A stretch of 64,000 nt of DNA from Saccharicrinis sp963665705 (lineage in GTDB: Bacteria > Bacteroidota > Bacteroidia > Bacteroidales > Marinilabiliaceae): assembly GCA_963665705.1 (NCBI GenBank), contig OY762448.1, positions 3,534,001-3,598,000 on the forward strand, written 5' to 3'. Every line of letters starts with the position of its first letter. The stretch's first letter is position 1. This document shows, in pieces, positions 29,082 to 38,145 of the stretch. Under the pieces are notes generated by a model. It did not search any database and was not told where the DNA came from. It saw nothing but the letters and a program-made list of their open reading frames with translations. A program made the translations under genes and the position numbers.

Positions 29082-29927
29082 ATGATATTTTTTACAGAAG
29101 CAGACATTGATCGTATTATAGAAGATGATGTTCCAATGGGAGATATGACATCCTTATTGATGGACTTCTCAAATCAAAAAGGACAAATAAAACTACTAGC
29201 CCGAAATCCTATGGTTGTGTGCTGCAGCGAAGAAGCCGAACGAATTTATAAAAAAGCAGGACTTTCAATTAGTAACTGTATTCCTTCCGGCACGTTTATT
29301 AATGCTGGAGATTCAATTATTGAAGCAGAAGGTGATGCCAACGATATTCATTTAATTTGGCGAACAGGTGGTGCTATGCTTGAATTTGCTTCTGGTATTG
29401 CAACTCGAACTCACAGCATAATAACAAAGGCAAAAAAAATAAATCCTAAGATAACCTTAGCCGGAACCCGCAAACACCCACCTTATTTAAAGAAAATAGC
29501 ACTAAAGGCATTAATGGCCGGAGGCGGTGTTCCCCATAGGACAGGTTTATCAGACACAATTTTAATATTTAAAGAACATCTAATATTTAAAGGTGGATAC
29601 GATAATCTACCTCAGGTTATTGGGCAAATAAAAGAAAATCAGAAAGAACGTAAAATTGTGGTTGAAGCTCACTCTTTAGAACAAGGAGTACAAGCAACTA
29701 TAGCAGGTGCAGATGTTATACAGTTTGATAAACTGCCGGCTGATCAATTCACAGAAGCATCCAGAATGTGCAAAACTATTAATCCACAAGTTTGTGTTAT
29801 TGCTGCAGGTGGTGTAAATGTAAATAATGCCGAAGAATACACAAAGGCAGGGGCTGACGTATTAGTTACTTCATGGATGTATTTTGGACCTCCGGCAGAT
29901 ATTAAAGCTGAAATAATTAGTTTATAA
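29082..29927 (+). CDS. modD: ModD-type phosphoribosyltransferase-fold protein
   Basis: A 281-residue cytoplasmic protein of the quinolinate-phosphoribosyltransferase fold, in the branch annotated as ModD. Features: N-terminal DVPMGDMTS (NadC has a similar start), AGTRKHPPYLKKIALKA for phosphate binding, GGVPHRTGLSD, VVEAHSLEQG, and the barrel-end loop AAGGVNVNNAEEY. NadC has KTRKT.PG at the first site; the GTRK-HP form is that of ModD. The name comes from molybdate operons but the reaction is uncertain. No mod transporter or NAD gene is beside it; it stands alone between the xylan genes and an outer-membrane pair. Confidence 0.8.
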   Translation: MIFFTEADIDRIIEDDVPMGDMTSLLMDFSNQKGQIKLLARNPMVVCCSEEAERIYKKAGLSISNCIPSGTFINAGDSIIEAEGDANDIHLIWRTGGAMLEFASGIATRTHSIITKAKKINPKITLAGTRKHPPYLKKIALKALMAGGGVPHRTGLSDTILIFKEHLIFKGGYDNLPQVIGQIKENQKERKIVVEAHSLEQGVQATIAGADVIQFDKLPADQFTEASRMCKTINPQVCVIAAGGVNVNNAEEYTKAGADVLVTSWMYFGPPADIKAEIISL

Positions 29928-29980
29928 GGCGTTATATGTGGAATTAAAATAGAGAATATAAAATCCCTATTATATATATT

Positions 29981-30020
29981 TAACCTGTGTTTGATTATTT
30001 TTTTTATCGAATGCAGGTTA
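29981..30020. terminator. hairpin between convergent genes
   Basis: Arms TAACCTGTGTTTGAT (29981-29995) and ATCGAATGCAGGTTA (30006-30020) pair at 12 of 15 positions around a T-rich loop. It lies between the stop of modD (plus) and that of the DUF2807 gene (minus), and probably ends both transcripts. Confidence 0.5.
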
Positions 30021-30026
30021 ATACAC

Positions 30027-30779
30027 CTACTCTTCCATATAAATTAATTCTCCAGACGGTTGCAAAACATTCGTTTTAATCTTTTCTATTGTAACGGATG
30101 GTTTCCCATATAAATCAATATTTCCGGAAGAATAAATATCTAAATCCAAAGTATCCTCAACACTAATTTTACAATCTACTGCAGACTTATGTGCATAGGA
30201 CATTTTCTTTGTTATAAAGTTCTTTGCATTTAGTTCAGTATATCCACTGACTATCAGGTTTGCATAATTAGCAGAACCCGATAATTTCAGTGTACCCATA
30301 TTATCGTAATAATAATCGCCCAGGTATAATTTATTTGTGTATAAAATTAGTTCCATTTCATTATAGGATGCATCATATAATCGTTGTAAAGAAAAAGCAT
30401 TTTGCCTAATTGTATCTGTAAACAACTTACCTGTAGCATTTAAGATGACAGATGAAAAACCAGTACTGTAAATATGTACTGTAGGTAGTTTGGATTCAGT
30501 AATTAACATCGGTTGTGTGTGATCTATAGTCAATAACGATGATTCCTGAATAATATCCATATCTTCTAATAAATAATCTAATCCTTCAACCTCTACTTTA
30601 TAGATTGTATCCTGTGTTAACAGCACTTTTACAGGAGCTTCTATAAGTACCTTAGAAAATGATGAAAGTTCATACTCTTTAATAACAGTTTCTCCTTCTC
30701 GATCTATATCCATTATATATTCACAGGAAAATATAACCACAGATAATATTGCAATAACTATAAACTTAAATTTATTCAT
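30027..30779 (-). CDS. DUF2807 (GIN-domain) lipoprotein
   Basis: A 250-residue lipoprotein (VVIFSC, Cys19). The body fits the DUF2807 'head GIN' family: an opening strand pattern EYELSSFSKVLIEAPVKVLLTQD, then a series of short beta-strands with repeated G/S/N turns (LKLSGSANYANLIVSGYTEL, then LDLDIYSSGNIDLYG), predicted to form a right-handed beta-solenoid. The function of this family is unknown. The start overlaps the end of the upstream barrel gene by 8 bases, so the two are translated together, which suggests a shared role at the outer membrane. Confidence 0.82.
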   Translation of the reverse strand: MNKFKFIVIAILSVVIFSCEYIMDIDREGETVIKEYELSSFSKVLIEAPVKVLLTQDTIYKVEVEGLDYLLEDMDIIQESSLLTIDHTQPMLITESKLPTVHIYSTGFSSVILNATGKLFTDTIRQNAFSLQRLYDASYNEMELILYTNKLYLGDYYYDNMGTLKLSGSANYANLIVSGYTELNAKNFITKKMSYAHKSAVDCKISVEDTLDLDIYSSGNIDLYGKPSVTIEKIKTNVLQPSGELIYMEE

Positions 30780-31908
30780 TGTTCTTTTTAAGATGAAAAC
30801 GATATCCTATACCTAATTCAATATATTCTGCCGCAAAAAAACTAGCTTTTAAACCAAAATGAGCGACTAATTTTTTATTAATATTATATTGAACTCCGAC
30901 TCTAGGGTATACAGGTTGATTGGGTTTAATGTTACTTGTTATATAAAATCCCAGATGAAAATACATTGCTATTACTCCCATCTTCTTATGAAAAGCTAAG
31001 TATGCACTTGAATACAAGTAATCTTCAAAATCATAATGCATTTTCATAAAGTTACCTTCATAATCATATGGCGCTCCTCCATAATAACGAAAATCAACTC
31101 CTATTCCAAAAGCATTCTTATAATTTCTATGAACCAATAATGTATTTGTAATTCCTCCTGAAAAAGAGGTATTGGTATTATAAAACAATCCCCCCTGACT
31201 TCTGGCACCATAAATAACAGTTAGCAATTCAAGTCTTTTATCTTCAAGGATTACGTATTTACCTTTAGAAGGATACAAATCTTCATTTAAATGATATTTA
31301 ACTCCAATATTTAAGGTTGAGAGATTCATTCCTTTGTTTGGTTTTTTTTCTCCACCGTTAGAAAAATGATGAAGAGACCACCCTCCAGTCAAAGACAAGT
31401 GTTTACTTATCCTATAATCTAAAAGTAATCCTAATCCTATATACGCATTAAAATGCGAACCTATAGCCATGTTTGTATAGTTATCCTCAGAATATGGATT
31501 AGTAACATAACCAAGTCCCCAGGCCACTTTATAACTTGCTTTGAACTTACTTGTTTGGGCAATATTAAAATTAATATAAGGATATAAAGCCCATCCCTCT
31601 CCGTATACAGACTTATTACCTAATGAAGTATAATATAAACCAACTCCTATTTCAGGATAGTTAAAAAACTTCTCCCAGTTATCACTACCAAAATTACTTC
31701 TTCCAATATTTAAATCACAACCTCTTATATAATCTTCAATCAGATAAGACATAGATTCATGATGAGGAATAACAACTCCATTGTGATATCTAAGATTTAC
31801 GTATACTTGTTTTTTACTAGAATTTCCTTTTTCAGATGAGGATTGTCCTCTTACAAAACTAAAACAGGATACTATAATTATTGTATTAAATATATACAAA
31901 CGAAGCAT
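30772..31908 (-). CDS. PagL-like acyloxyacyl hydrolase-family outer-membrane barrel
   Basis: A 378-residue predicted beta-barrel with a signal peptide (ending FVRGQ). Alternating aromatic/hydrophobic strands run through the length, and the block LTGGWSLHHFSNGGEKKPNKG carries the His-x-Ser-Asn pattern of the lipid A deacylase PagL (family 'acyloxyacyl hydrolase'). PagL itself is about 150-190 residues, so this is a longer relative. Enzyme activity is possible but not certain; in Bacteroidota such proteins are often annotated by this domain alone. It is the first gene of the pair with the DUF2807 lipoprotein. Confidence 0.7.
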   Translation of the reverse strand: MLRLYIFNTIIIVSCFSFVRGQSSSEKGNSSKKQVYVNLRYHNGVVIPHHESMSYLIEDYIRGCDLNIGRSNFGSDNWEKFFNYPEIGVGLYYTSLGNKSVYGEGWALYPYINFNIAQTSKFKASYKVAWGLGYVTNPYSEDNYTNMAIGSHFNAYIGLGLLLDYRISKHLSLTGGWSLHHFSNGGEKKPNKGMNLSTLNIGVKYHLNEDLYPSKGKYVILEDKRLELLTVIYGARSQGGLFYNTNTSFSGGITNTLLVHRNYKNAFGIGVDFRYYGGAPYDYEGNFMKMHYDFEDYLYSSAYLAFHKKMGVIAMYFHLGFYITSNIKPNQPVYPRVGVQYNINKKLVAHFGLKASFFAAEYIELGIGYRFHLKKNNE

Positions 31909-32140
31909 TAAACATCAATATTCATAAATTGAAAACTATGCAATCACATTTTAAGTTAGTTACAATTACGTATCCAAAAGAAAATTTCAAAACTCATGTT
32001 ATCAGGTCTTTGTACTTCCTACCAAATATGATTGCTAAAACACAAAAAATTTCAATTATACAACAGAAATATGATACCGACAAATAATTATAGGGCTTAA
32101 TACACAATATATTTATTGAATTATTAAAAATAATATAAAA
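31909..32140. other. AT-rich gap before the insertion sequences
   Basis: I see no gene, no exact TAnnTTTG promoter and no repeat here. It must carry the promoter of the minus-strand PagL-like gene, and the IS256 insertion at 32149 lies about 240 bases upstream of that gene. Confidence 0.4.
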
Positions 32141-32256
32141 AAAAAGAAGGGAATGTAAGCTGAACTCTGTCCGATGATTTTATTTATGATTTCAAATTAA
32201 CTTATTTTTTTTCTTTGAACCAATTTCTAAAAGCATAATTGGGAAGCTTTCAGATT

Positions 32257-32303
32257 CTGTCAAGGGCGGCTGAGGCACGAAGCCGTTTATACACCCTTGA
32301 CAG
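32257..32303 (-). terminator. strong branched hairpin behind the IS256 transposase
   Basis: CTGTCAAGGG (32257-32266) pairs with CCCTTGACAG (32294-32303), and inside it CGGCT (32267-32271) pairs with AGCCG (32281-32285). It lies 41 bases beyond the transposase stop codon, inside the element. There is no long T-run after it, so it may be a terminator or a barrier to read-through. Confidence 0.5.
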
Positions 32304-32343
32304 GTTCTGTAAGCGACTTACCTTTGCTTTTAGATTTTGGTGA

Positions 32344-32903
32344 TTATATTTCAAGATCGAACCTCCCTTCAAACTTGATGCACAGTTGTTGAGCTGTCAG
32401 TCCCCAGTTTTGCACTGGCTGTGTCCATTTCTTTGAGATGTTCTCTATTGCCAAATAAATGAGTTTTAGTAGTGCCATGTCACTTGTGAATGCACCTTTG
32501 GTTTTGGTTACTTTTCTTACTTGACGATGAAAACCTTCTACTGCATTTGTTGTGTAAATCAGTTTTCTGATAGGTTCATCATATTGGAAGTAAGACGATA
32601 ACTCTTCCCAGTTTTCATTCCAGGATTTAATTACGACAGGGTATTTTTTACCCCATGCTTCTTCCAGGTTAAGCAACTCTGTTTCAGCTTGTGACTTGGT
32701 TGGAGCTTGATATACTTTTTTAAGCTCCTTCATGAATGGTTTCTGGTCTTTAGAAGCCACATACTTAAGAGAGTTGCGTATCTGATGGACAATACACTTT
32801 TGTATTTCAGTTTCGGGAAAAATGCTTAGGATAGCTTGGGTGAAGCCGGTTAAGTTGTCGGTACAGGCAATCAGGATATCTTTAACTCCACGGCTCTTTA
32901 AAT
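32344..32903 (-). pseudogene. IS256-family transposase, C-terminal part (separated by IS66)
   Basis: Continues the transposase from the position after LTDLK: the minus strand from 32900 reads SRGVKDILIACTDNLTGFTQ (Asp of the DDE triad in CTDN), then QKCIVHQIRNSLKYVASKDQ, and later TNAVEGFHRQVRKVTKTKG with the catalytic Glu. It ends FEGRFDLEI. The stretch after 32760 is in the same frame without a start codon. Only the IS66 insertion separates it from its first half at 35512-36183, and precise excision would restore the frame. Confidence 0.9.
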
Positions 32904-32994
32904 GTAAGCATTCGGCCTACTACATCACGTAAGTATATTAATTAAAACGAGACATTCCTATTGTCTATGGAATTTATGGACAATTCCCGGTATT

Positions 32995-34674
32995 CTATGA
33001 ATTCTTCCAATTATGGGGTAAAAGGTCAGCTAAATCTAAGGAGTAGTCATTATTGTATTCAGGTATCTTTGTAAGTACATCCGTCAACCATTCTCTTGGA
33101 TTTACATCTGCAGCTTTGCAGCAACCCAGCAAAGAGTATATGACAGCTGCATTTTCGGCTGCATCATGATTGCCGCAGAACAAATAGTTTTTACGACCTA
33201 ATGCCAGAGGTCTGATAGCATTTTCAGCCAGATTATTATCTATTTTATAACGACCATCAAGATGATAGCGTGACAAACGGTGGAAAATTGAGTAAGTATA
33301 CGATAAGGCTCTACCCATTCTGCCTTTGGGCAATACTTTAGGATAGTGATTGACGATCCATTTTTCAAAGACGACCATAATAGGGTAAGCTAAACGTTTA
33401 CGTAGTTCCACTCGTTGTTCATCATCCAAGCCTTGTTCGTCAGCCATTGTTTCCACTTGATAGAGTTTGCCGATTTGTGCCAACGCATATTTAGCCCCGG
33501 CTTTGTCCTCGGCAAGACTTTCTTCAAATTTACGGCGTGCATGCGCCCAGCATCCCAATAATAGGACACCTTTCTTTTGCTCATAAATAGAATAAGCTTC
33601 ATACCCATCCGTTTGGATGGCTCCCTTAAAACCCTTTAATAGCTCAACCACTACTTTTTGTGCTCTGGAGCCTTTATCGTAATGAAAGAAGACCAGGTTG
33701 TTCATCACCGATCGAACCATCCACAGGTAAGCCTTTACGGTTTTATGTTTTTCATTGTTGATTACCGGAACCGTGCTTTCATCCACCTGTATATAATCCG
33801 ATTCCATTATCACTTCACGTAAATGATAATACAAAGCACGTAGTAAATCACAGGTCCCCTGAAACCAACCATTAATGGTTGAAGCTGGTAGATTAACGCC
33901 AATCTGTTTAAACATGGCAATCTGACGATGAAATGGTAGATGGTGTTGGTATTTATTGATCAGTAACTCTGTCAAAAGCGAGGCGCCTGCATTGCTGCGT
34001 GGTAATGGCAACAGTGGAAGTGGCGCTATCTGTACAACAGCTTTCTCCTGTTCTTGTGAGGCTGGCTTTAATGCATATTTGGAACGGATAATTCTTCGGA
34101 CAAACAATTCACCGGGCTTGTGCTCTAAAACTTCGGTAATTTCCTCTCCAATGCGTACCCAGTTGTCATCAATGCCTTCCGGCTCTATTATTTCTTCCTC
34201 ACGGCGTAGGTCTTCCGGCAAAGGAAGACGAACCGGTTTCTTTTTTTCTTTTTGTGGTCGTTGACGTTTATAGGACAACAACTCCTTATCCGCTTCTTTG
34301 GCGATCTCTTCTTCTTCGGGAAGAACATCCAATCCGTCAAAATCGATCTTACGCTGGTTTGGGTCAGATGGAATAAAACGTTCACTGGAAGCCTTCCAGA
34401 ACTTTCGGCGATACCATGCCAATTGGTCAGTTAGTTTATTAACCAGTTCCTCTCTTTGCTGAAGCAACTCCTCCTTTTTACTGAGTAGTTCTTCTTTTTT
34501 TTGAAGAAGCTCTTTATGCTTGTTAATTTGGTCTTCCAGTTCCTTGTTTTGAGCTTTAAGAGACTCCATATAACCATTATCTGTCTGACGCAAACGTGAG
34601 AGTTCACAATACATCTCGTCACGCTCTTGTAACAACTGTTGAATGAATGCTTCGTTATCTGAAATCTGGCTCAT
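32995..34674 (-). CDS. tnpC: IS66 transposase TnpC
   Basis: A 559-residue transposase of the IS66 family. A leucine/glutamate-rich coiled coil (about 10-90, QNKELEDQINKHKELLQKKE) is followed by a zinc-finger-like region and the DDE catalytic core. Visible blocks: YIQVDESTVPV (Asp), KGAIQTDGYEAYS (Asp), LLGCWAHARRKFEE, and NNLAENAIRPLALGRKNYLF (Glu). The full length and intact motifs suggest an active enzyme. The same protein is encoded again at 61851-63530. Confidence 0.96.
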   Translation of the reverse strand: MSQISDNEAFIQQLLQERDEMYCELSRLRQTDNGYMESLKAQNKELEDQINKHKELLQKKEELLSKKEELLQQREELVNKLTDQLAWYRRKFWKASSERFIPSDPNQRKIDFDGLDVLPEEEEIAKEADKELLSYKRQRPQKEKKKPVRLPLPEDLRREEEIIEPEGIDDNWVRIGEEITEVLEHKPGELFVRRIIRSKYALKPASQEQEKAVVQIAPLPLLPLPRSNAGASLLTELLINKYQHHLPFHRQIAMFKQIGVNLPASTINGWFQGTCDLLRALYYHLREVIMESDYIQVDESTVPVINNEKHKTVKAYLWMVRSVMNNLVFFHYDKGSRAQKVVVELLKGFKGAIQTDGYEAYSIYEQKKGVLLLGCWAHARRKFEESLAEDKAGAKYALAQIGKLYQVETMADEQGLDDEQRVELRKRLAYPIMVVFEKWIVNHYPKVLPKGRMGRALSYTYSIFHRLSRYHLDGRYKIDNNLAENAIRPLALGRKNYLFCGNHDAAENAAVIYSLLGCCKAADVNPREWLTDVLTKIPEYNNDYSLDLADLLPHNWKNS

Positions 34675-34743
34675 TTATCTCCTTCTGAATATGTCTCAAA
34701 GATACTAAATTCAAGGGTTTCAGCCAAAAAATAAGTAATGAAC

Positions 34744-35094
34744 TCAAATGCTTTTTCGACGTTTTTTCAATTGTCTTTCTATGGGTTTTACATTGCTTAC
34801 AATAGCCATCAAATCTTGCCAGTCTATTGACTGCGATGTAATATTTTGGTCGAAAGTAGGGAGCTTAAATGTACCGTTTTCTAGCTTTTTGTGATAGATA
34901 ACCAAACCGCCGTGCTCCAAATGCAATATCTTCATAATAGTCAGGTTACGATTGACAAAAATAAATACTTCGCCGTCCTGCACATTGCGCTTCATTACTG
35001 ATGAAACGACACCGCTAAGCGTATAGAAACTTTTTCGCATATCAACCGGAGCTGGATAGAGGAAGTACTGCAGATTCCCGTGTAAATGAAACAT
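34744..35094 (-). CDS. tnpB: IS66 accessory protein TnpB
   Basis: A 116-residue protein of the IS66 Orf2 family, needed with TnpA and TnpC for transposition in studied relatives. The hallmarks are present: YFLYPAPVDMRKSFYTLSGV and GEVFIFVNRNLTIMKILHLE, followed by GGLVIYHKKLENGTFKLP. It lies 9 bases after tnpA and 69 before tnpC. Its biochemical role is unknown. Confidence 0.95.
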   Translation of the reverse strand: MFHLHGNLQYFLYPAPVDMRKSFYTLSGVVSSVMKRNVQDGEVFIFVNRNLTIMKILHLEHGGLVIYHKKLENGTFKLPTFDQNITSQSIDWQDLMAIVSNVKPIERQLKKRRKSI

Positions 35095-35103
35095 AGGTCC
35101 TGA

Positions 35104-35460
35104 TCAATAAAGGTGAATAATGGACTTGATCAGAGCAATGTCTGCATCTCCTTTTATATCCAATCTTGTACCGTTGGGAAATGTAAAAGATAAGTGGCTA
35201 TCACATGTGTTTTCCTTGCAATTATTGATGACGTCTGATTGGTGTACCTTACTGTTTACAGATGAATCTTTGTTTATTGTTAATGGCACAAACCCAATGG
35301 TTGGTTCATCTTGTTCAATTAGATTCTTCCAACGATAAAACGTGGAGACTGCGAAATCCTGGTTACTGCAAAAATCGCGAACACTAAGACCGGATTCCAA
35401 ATACTCCCGGTATAACTTCCTAAAACTTGATTCGATAATACGCATGGTTTTTTGCCTCAA
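35104..35460 (-). CDS. tnpA: IS66 accessory protein TnpA
   Basis: A 118-residue protein with a transposase-8-like helix-turn-helix near the N-terminus (REYLESGLSVRDFCSNQDF, then STFYRWKN). This is the usual first gene of IS66 elements. The second half (about 85-118, LSFTFPNGTRLDIKG) matches the tail seen in many IS66 Orf1 proteins. Probably a DNA-binding accessory. Confidence 0.9.
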   Translation of the reverse strand: MRQKTMRIIESSFRKLYREYLESGLSVRDFCSNQDFAVSTFYRWKNLIEQDEPTIGFVPLTINKDSSVNSKVHQSDVINNCKENTCDSHLSFTFPNGTRLDIKGDADIALIKSIIHLY

Positions 35461-35511
35461 AAATAGGCTTGGATATGAGCACTAACAATATGTATTAGCC
35501 CGCATGGTTAC

Positions 35512-36183
35512 CTTTAAATCAGTCAATACAGAAAGCCAGAAGTTTGCTCCCTCGCTTTCGGATATGTACATACCGATAAGCTCTTTTCTTCCCTGTTTGT
35601 TTATGGCAAGAATATTATAAACAGCCCTAGATACAACTTTTCCGCCGTCCCTTACCTTATAATGCATAGCATCCAACCATACAATCGGATAAACTTCGTC
35701 CAATGGTCGGTTTTGCCATTCTTTTACTTGAGGGATAACTCGGTCAGTAATTTCGCTGAGAACTGTGGGAGAAACCTCCGTATCGTACATGTCTTCAATG
35801 TAAATACCAATGTCTCGCAAGCTCATACCTTTTCCGTATAAACTTATTATTTTGGGTGCCCGGCTGTCGGCTAATACTGTTTGTCTTTTTTTTATTATTT
35901 CCGGTTCAAAATTACCGTTCCTGTCATATGGAGGCTCAATGGTAACATTACCAACACCTGTTTTAACTGTTTTTTGTCCTTTGCCGTTCCTTTTGTTGCC
36001 CAAAGAGCGCTCCTCCTCGCCAAGATGATCTTCCATCTCCGCTTCAAGGGCACTCTCTAAAAACTCTTTCAATATAGGCGCAAAAACACCATCTTTTCCT
36101 GTTAACGACTTTCCACTTTTTAATTGTTCCAATGCCAGATCTCGCATTGCAATGTATTCTGCCGATTCTTTCTTCTTTGCCAT
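35512..36183 (-). pseudogene. IS256-family transposase, N-terminal part (cut by IS66)
   Basis: Residues 1-224 of a mutator-type transposase, ending at LTDLK where IS66 is inserted; the frame runs 10 codons into IS66 and stops at 35482. Contains EAEMEDHLGEEERSLGNKRN and KGMSLRDIGIYIEDMYDTEV, and VWLDAMHYKVRDGGK with the first catalytic Asp. With the second half at 32344-32903 it makes a 407-residue protein, the normal length of the family. Confidence 0.92.
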
Positions 36184-36316
36184 AAGCTACAATATTAATA
36201 ATTTATTCACTTATGGACAGAGTTGAATTTACAGTCTCAAAAAGAAGCCGTAAAGCCCCTTTTAAATCATTTATATAATGAATTTCAACACCCAACTTTA
36301 TTAAAATAAAACAGGG

Positions 36317-37762
36317 TTACTTCATCTTTACATTTTTATTGTTTTCCATTTTCACTTTAGGTTCTGTTGTTCCTAAAACAGAAAAGTTATCAAAAGTCCA
36401 ATCATTAGCAAATGATATTTTTCCTGCATCCTCACCTGAAAAACTTACATTTTTGAAGTTGAAATTATCGATAGTACTTTCTTCTAAACCAGTAACTTTA
36501 ATACATGTTTTAGCATTAATAGCTTCAACATTTTCAAAATAAATATTTTGAAATTTTGGTAAACCATCCTTAGGATCTACTTTTTCCAACAATTTTTTCC
36601 AGTGGATAGGTAATTCTTCATAAACATATCCTTCTGGTAATAACGAATTACTGTATTGAGGATGCCAGTTTAAGTTAACAACAAAAGGATCTCTTACTCC
36701 ATCCATTTTAACATTGTAGATATAAATATTTTCAATGGTTCCTCCACGTTGTGAAGTACTTTTGAATCTTAAACCATACTTGGTTCCTAATCCTTGCATA
36801 TTATATATCAAAATATTTTTAATGCCACCTGAAGTTTCACTACCGCAAGTGAACAATCCATCTCCATGACCGGCAATACAATTTCTTATCACAACATACT
36901 GACAAGGTTTATTCACTCTTAAGCCATCAGCATCACGTCCGGATTTCAAACAAAAATTATCATCATTACAATTGATGTAGCAATCTTCCACTAAAATTCT
37001 TTCTGAAGAGTCAATATCAATTCCATCTGTACTTGATCCGCGAGCTTCAATATTGTTATTAATTGTCATACCCTTAACTGTGATATACTCCGAATATAAA
37101 ATGTGCACAGACCAAAATCCAGGACGATAAAGTACAAAATCCTGTAAAGTAACATCCTTTGAATTTTTAATGATGATTCCACGAGGGCGTTTGCAATCGT
37201 AATCTACAACCCAACGCAAGCCGTTAGGATCATACTCCTTGCGCATAGCACGATATTTATCCCAAAAAACTTTACCTTCGCCATCAACAACGCCATCACC
37301 TATAATGGCCACATTTTGTTGATCGATAATATTAATTAATGCAGCTGGCCACTCCATTTCAATACCTGCTACTCTGCCAGGAATTTCTGGATAATCATTT
37401 AAATCCTGACTACCGATAATTCTAACACCCTTGGGTATATCTAGTATTACATTAGATTTTAAGAATATTGATCCTGTAAGATAAATACCGGTACTAAATC
37501 GAACTACACCACCACCATTACTTGCACATTTATCAATGGCAGCCTGAATAGCTTCGGTACACATAGTAACTCCATCTCCAACCGCACCAAAGTCTGCAGG
37601 ATTATATTCCATACCTCTTGATGATGGCATCGTACGTGCACCCACATCTTTAATCCAGGTACAAGATGAAAAATCCAGATCAAAACTTTTCTTTTGGGCT
37701 ATCCCCGTGTAAAAAACAAAACACCAAAATCCCAACAATAAAAATATATTTCTATAATTCAT
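36317..37762 (-). CDS. GH28 polygalacturonase-family hydrolase, secreted (copy 1)
   Basis: A 481-residue right-handed beta-helix enzyme. Catalytic motifs: SSTDGIDID (Asp246), NCNDDNFCLKSG (Asp267, Asp268), GHGDG (His299) and LRFKS (Arg332, Lys334). It hydrolyses alpha-1,4-galacturonic acid bonds, as endo- or exo-enzyme, in homogalacturonan or rhamnogalacturonan. I start at ATG 37762, which opens a clean signal peptide (NIFLLLGFWCFVFY, then IAQ); an in-frame ATG at 37798 would add 12 residues. It is the last gene of the pectin locus, next to the IS256 end at 36238. Confidence 0.92.
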   Translation of the reverse strand: MNYRNIFLLLGFWCFVFYTGIAQKKSFDLDFSSCTWIKDVGARTMPSSRGMEYNPADFGAVGDGVTMCTEAIQAAIDKCASNGGGVVRFSTGIYLTGSIFLKSNVILDIPKGVRIIGSQDLNDYPEIPGRVAGIEMEWPAALINIIDQQNVAIIGDGVVDGEGKVFWDKYRAMRKEYDPNGLRWVVDYDCKRPRGIIIKNSKDVTLQDFVLYRPGFWSVHILYSEYITVKGMTINNNIEARGSSTDGIDIDSSERILVEDCYINCNDDNFCLKSGRDADGLRVNKPCQYVVIRNCIAGHGDGLFTCGSETSGGIKNILIYNMQGLGTKYGLRFKSTSQRGGTIENIYIYNVKMDGVRDPFVVNLNWHPQYSNSLLPEGYVYEELPIHWKKLLEKVDPKDGLPKFQNIYFENVEAINAKTCIKVTGLEESTIDNFNFKNVSFSGEDAGKISFANDWTFDNFSVLGTTEPKVKMENNKNVKMK

Positions 37763-37798
37763 TTCTAATATTATTAATCTATTATAATTCTTTTTCAA

Positions 37799-38145
37799 TA
37801 CTATTTAAGTAGCAAACTAAATGTTAAAAGATGAAAGAAATTACTTTTCATCAAGCTATAAATCATCCTTAAACCACACTCCTTGTCTGATTTAACCTTA
37901 TTTATACAGAAATATGAGAAAAACTTAGTGTTTCTTAGTGCTCTTTGAGACTTGGTGGTATACATAAAATCATTTGATCAAACATATAATAAAATTACCA
38001 CAAAGGCTCTAAGGCTCGATGAACACCAAGAAATTATTTGAAAGTTTTAAAACGAAAAAATTAATACCAAATTCAACTATAAATCGTCTTTTCTTTCTGA
38101 AACTTCATTCCTTAATTCCCTGCTACTAAACAAATACAAAAGTCT
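37799..38145. other. 347-base gap between the two GH28 genes
   Basis: No gene is visible. A minus-strand TATGTTTG (complement 37979-37986) matches the -7 consensus, but the nearest TTTG upstream (complement 38001-38004) is only 14 bases away, so promoter status is uncertain. If active it would drive the GH28 gene ending at 36317 separately. Confidence 0.35.

Larger units (their letters stand above)
32904..35511 (-). mobile_element. IS66-family insertion sequence, copy 1 (complete)
   Basis: The 2608-base element starts GTAAGCATTCGGCCTACTAC (32904) and its other end, read inward, is GTAACCATGCGGGCTAATAC (from 35511), agreeing at 16 of 20 positions. GTAA ends are typical of IS66. The 8-base target duplication CTTTAAAT is present on both sides (32896-32903 and 35512-35519), as this family makes. 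It carries the usual three genes on the minus strand: tnpA, tnpB, tnpC. It is inserted in the IS256 transposase gene, right after the codons for Asp-Leu-Lys. Confidence 0.95.
32149..36238 (-). mobile_element. IS256-family insertion sequence, interrupted by IS66
   Basis: The left end starts GGGAATGTAAGCTGAACTCT (32149) and the right end, read on the minus strand, GAGACTGTAAATTCAACTCT (from 36238). Over 24 bases they agree at 19 positions and both run on to GTCC. The flanks carry the same 8 bases AAAAAGAA (32141-32148 and 36239-36246), a target duplication. Removing the IS66 copy and its 8-base duplication leaves a 1474-base element with one 407-codon transposase gene. It lies between the PagL-like gene and a GH28 gene and does not break a host gene. 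It cannot move on its own while interrupted. Confidence 0.9.

Noticed and set aside
32344..32760. A complete 138-residue transposase gene
   Set aside because: The reading frame continues upstream to the IS66 junction and joins the N-terminal half; the ATG is internal to the IS256 transposase.
33956..34264. Extra small genes inside IS66 (both copies)
   Set aside because: Antisense or frame-shifted readings of tnpC, repeated in copy 2 only because the DNA is the same.
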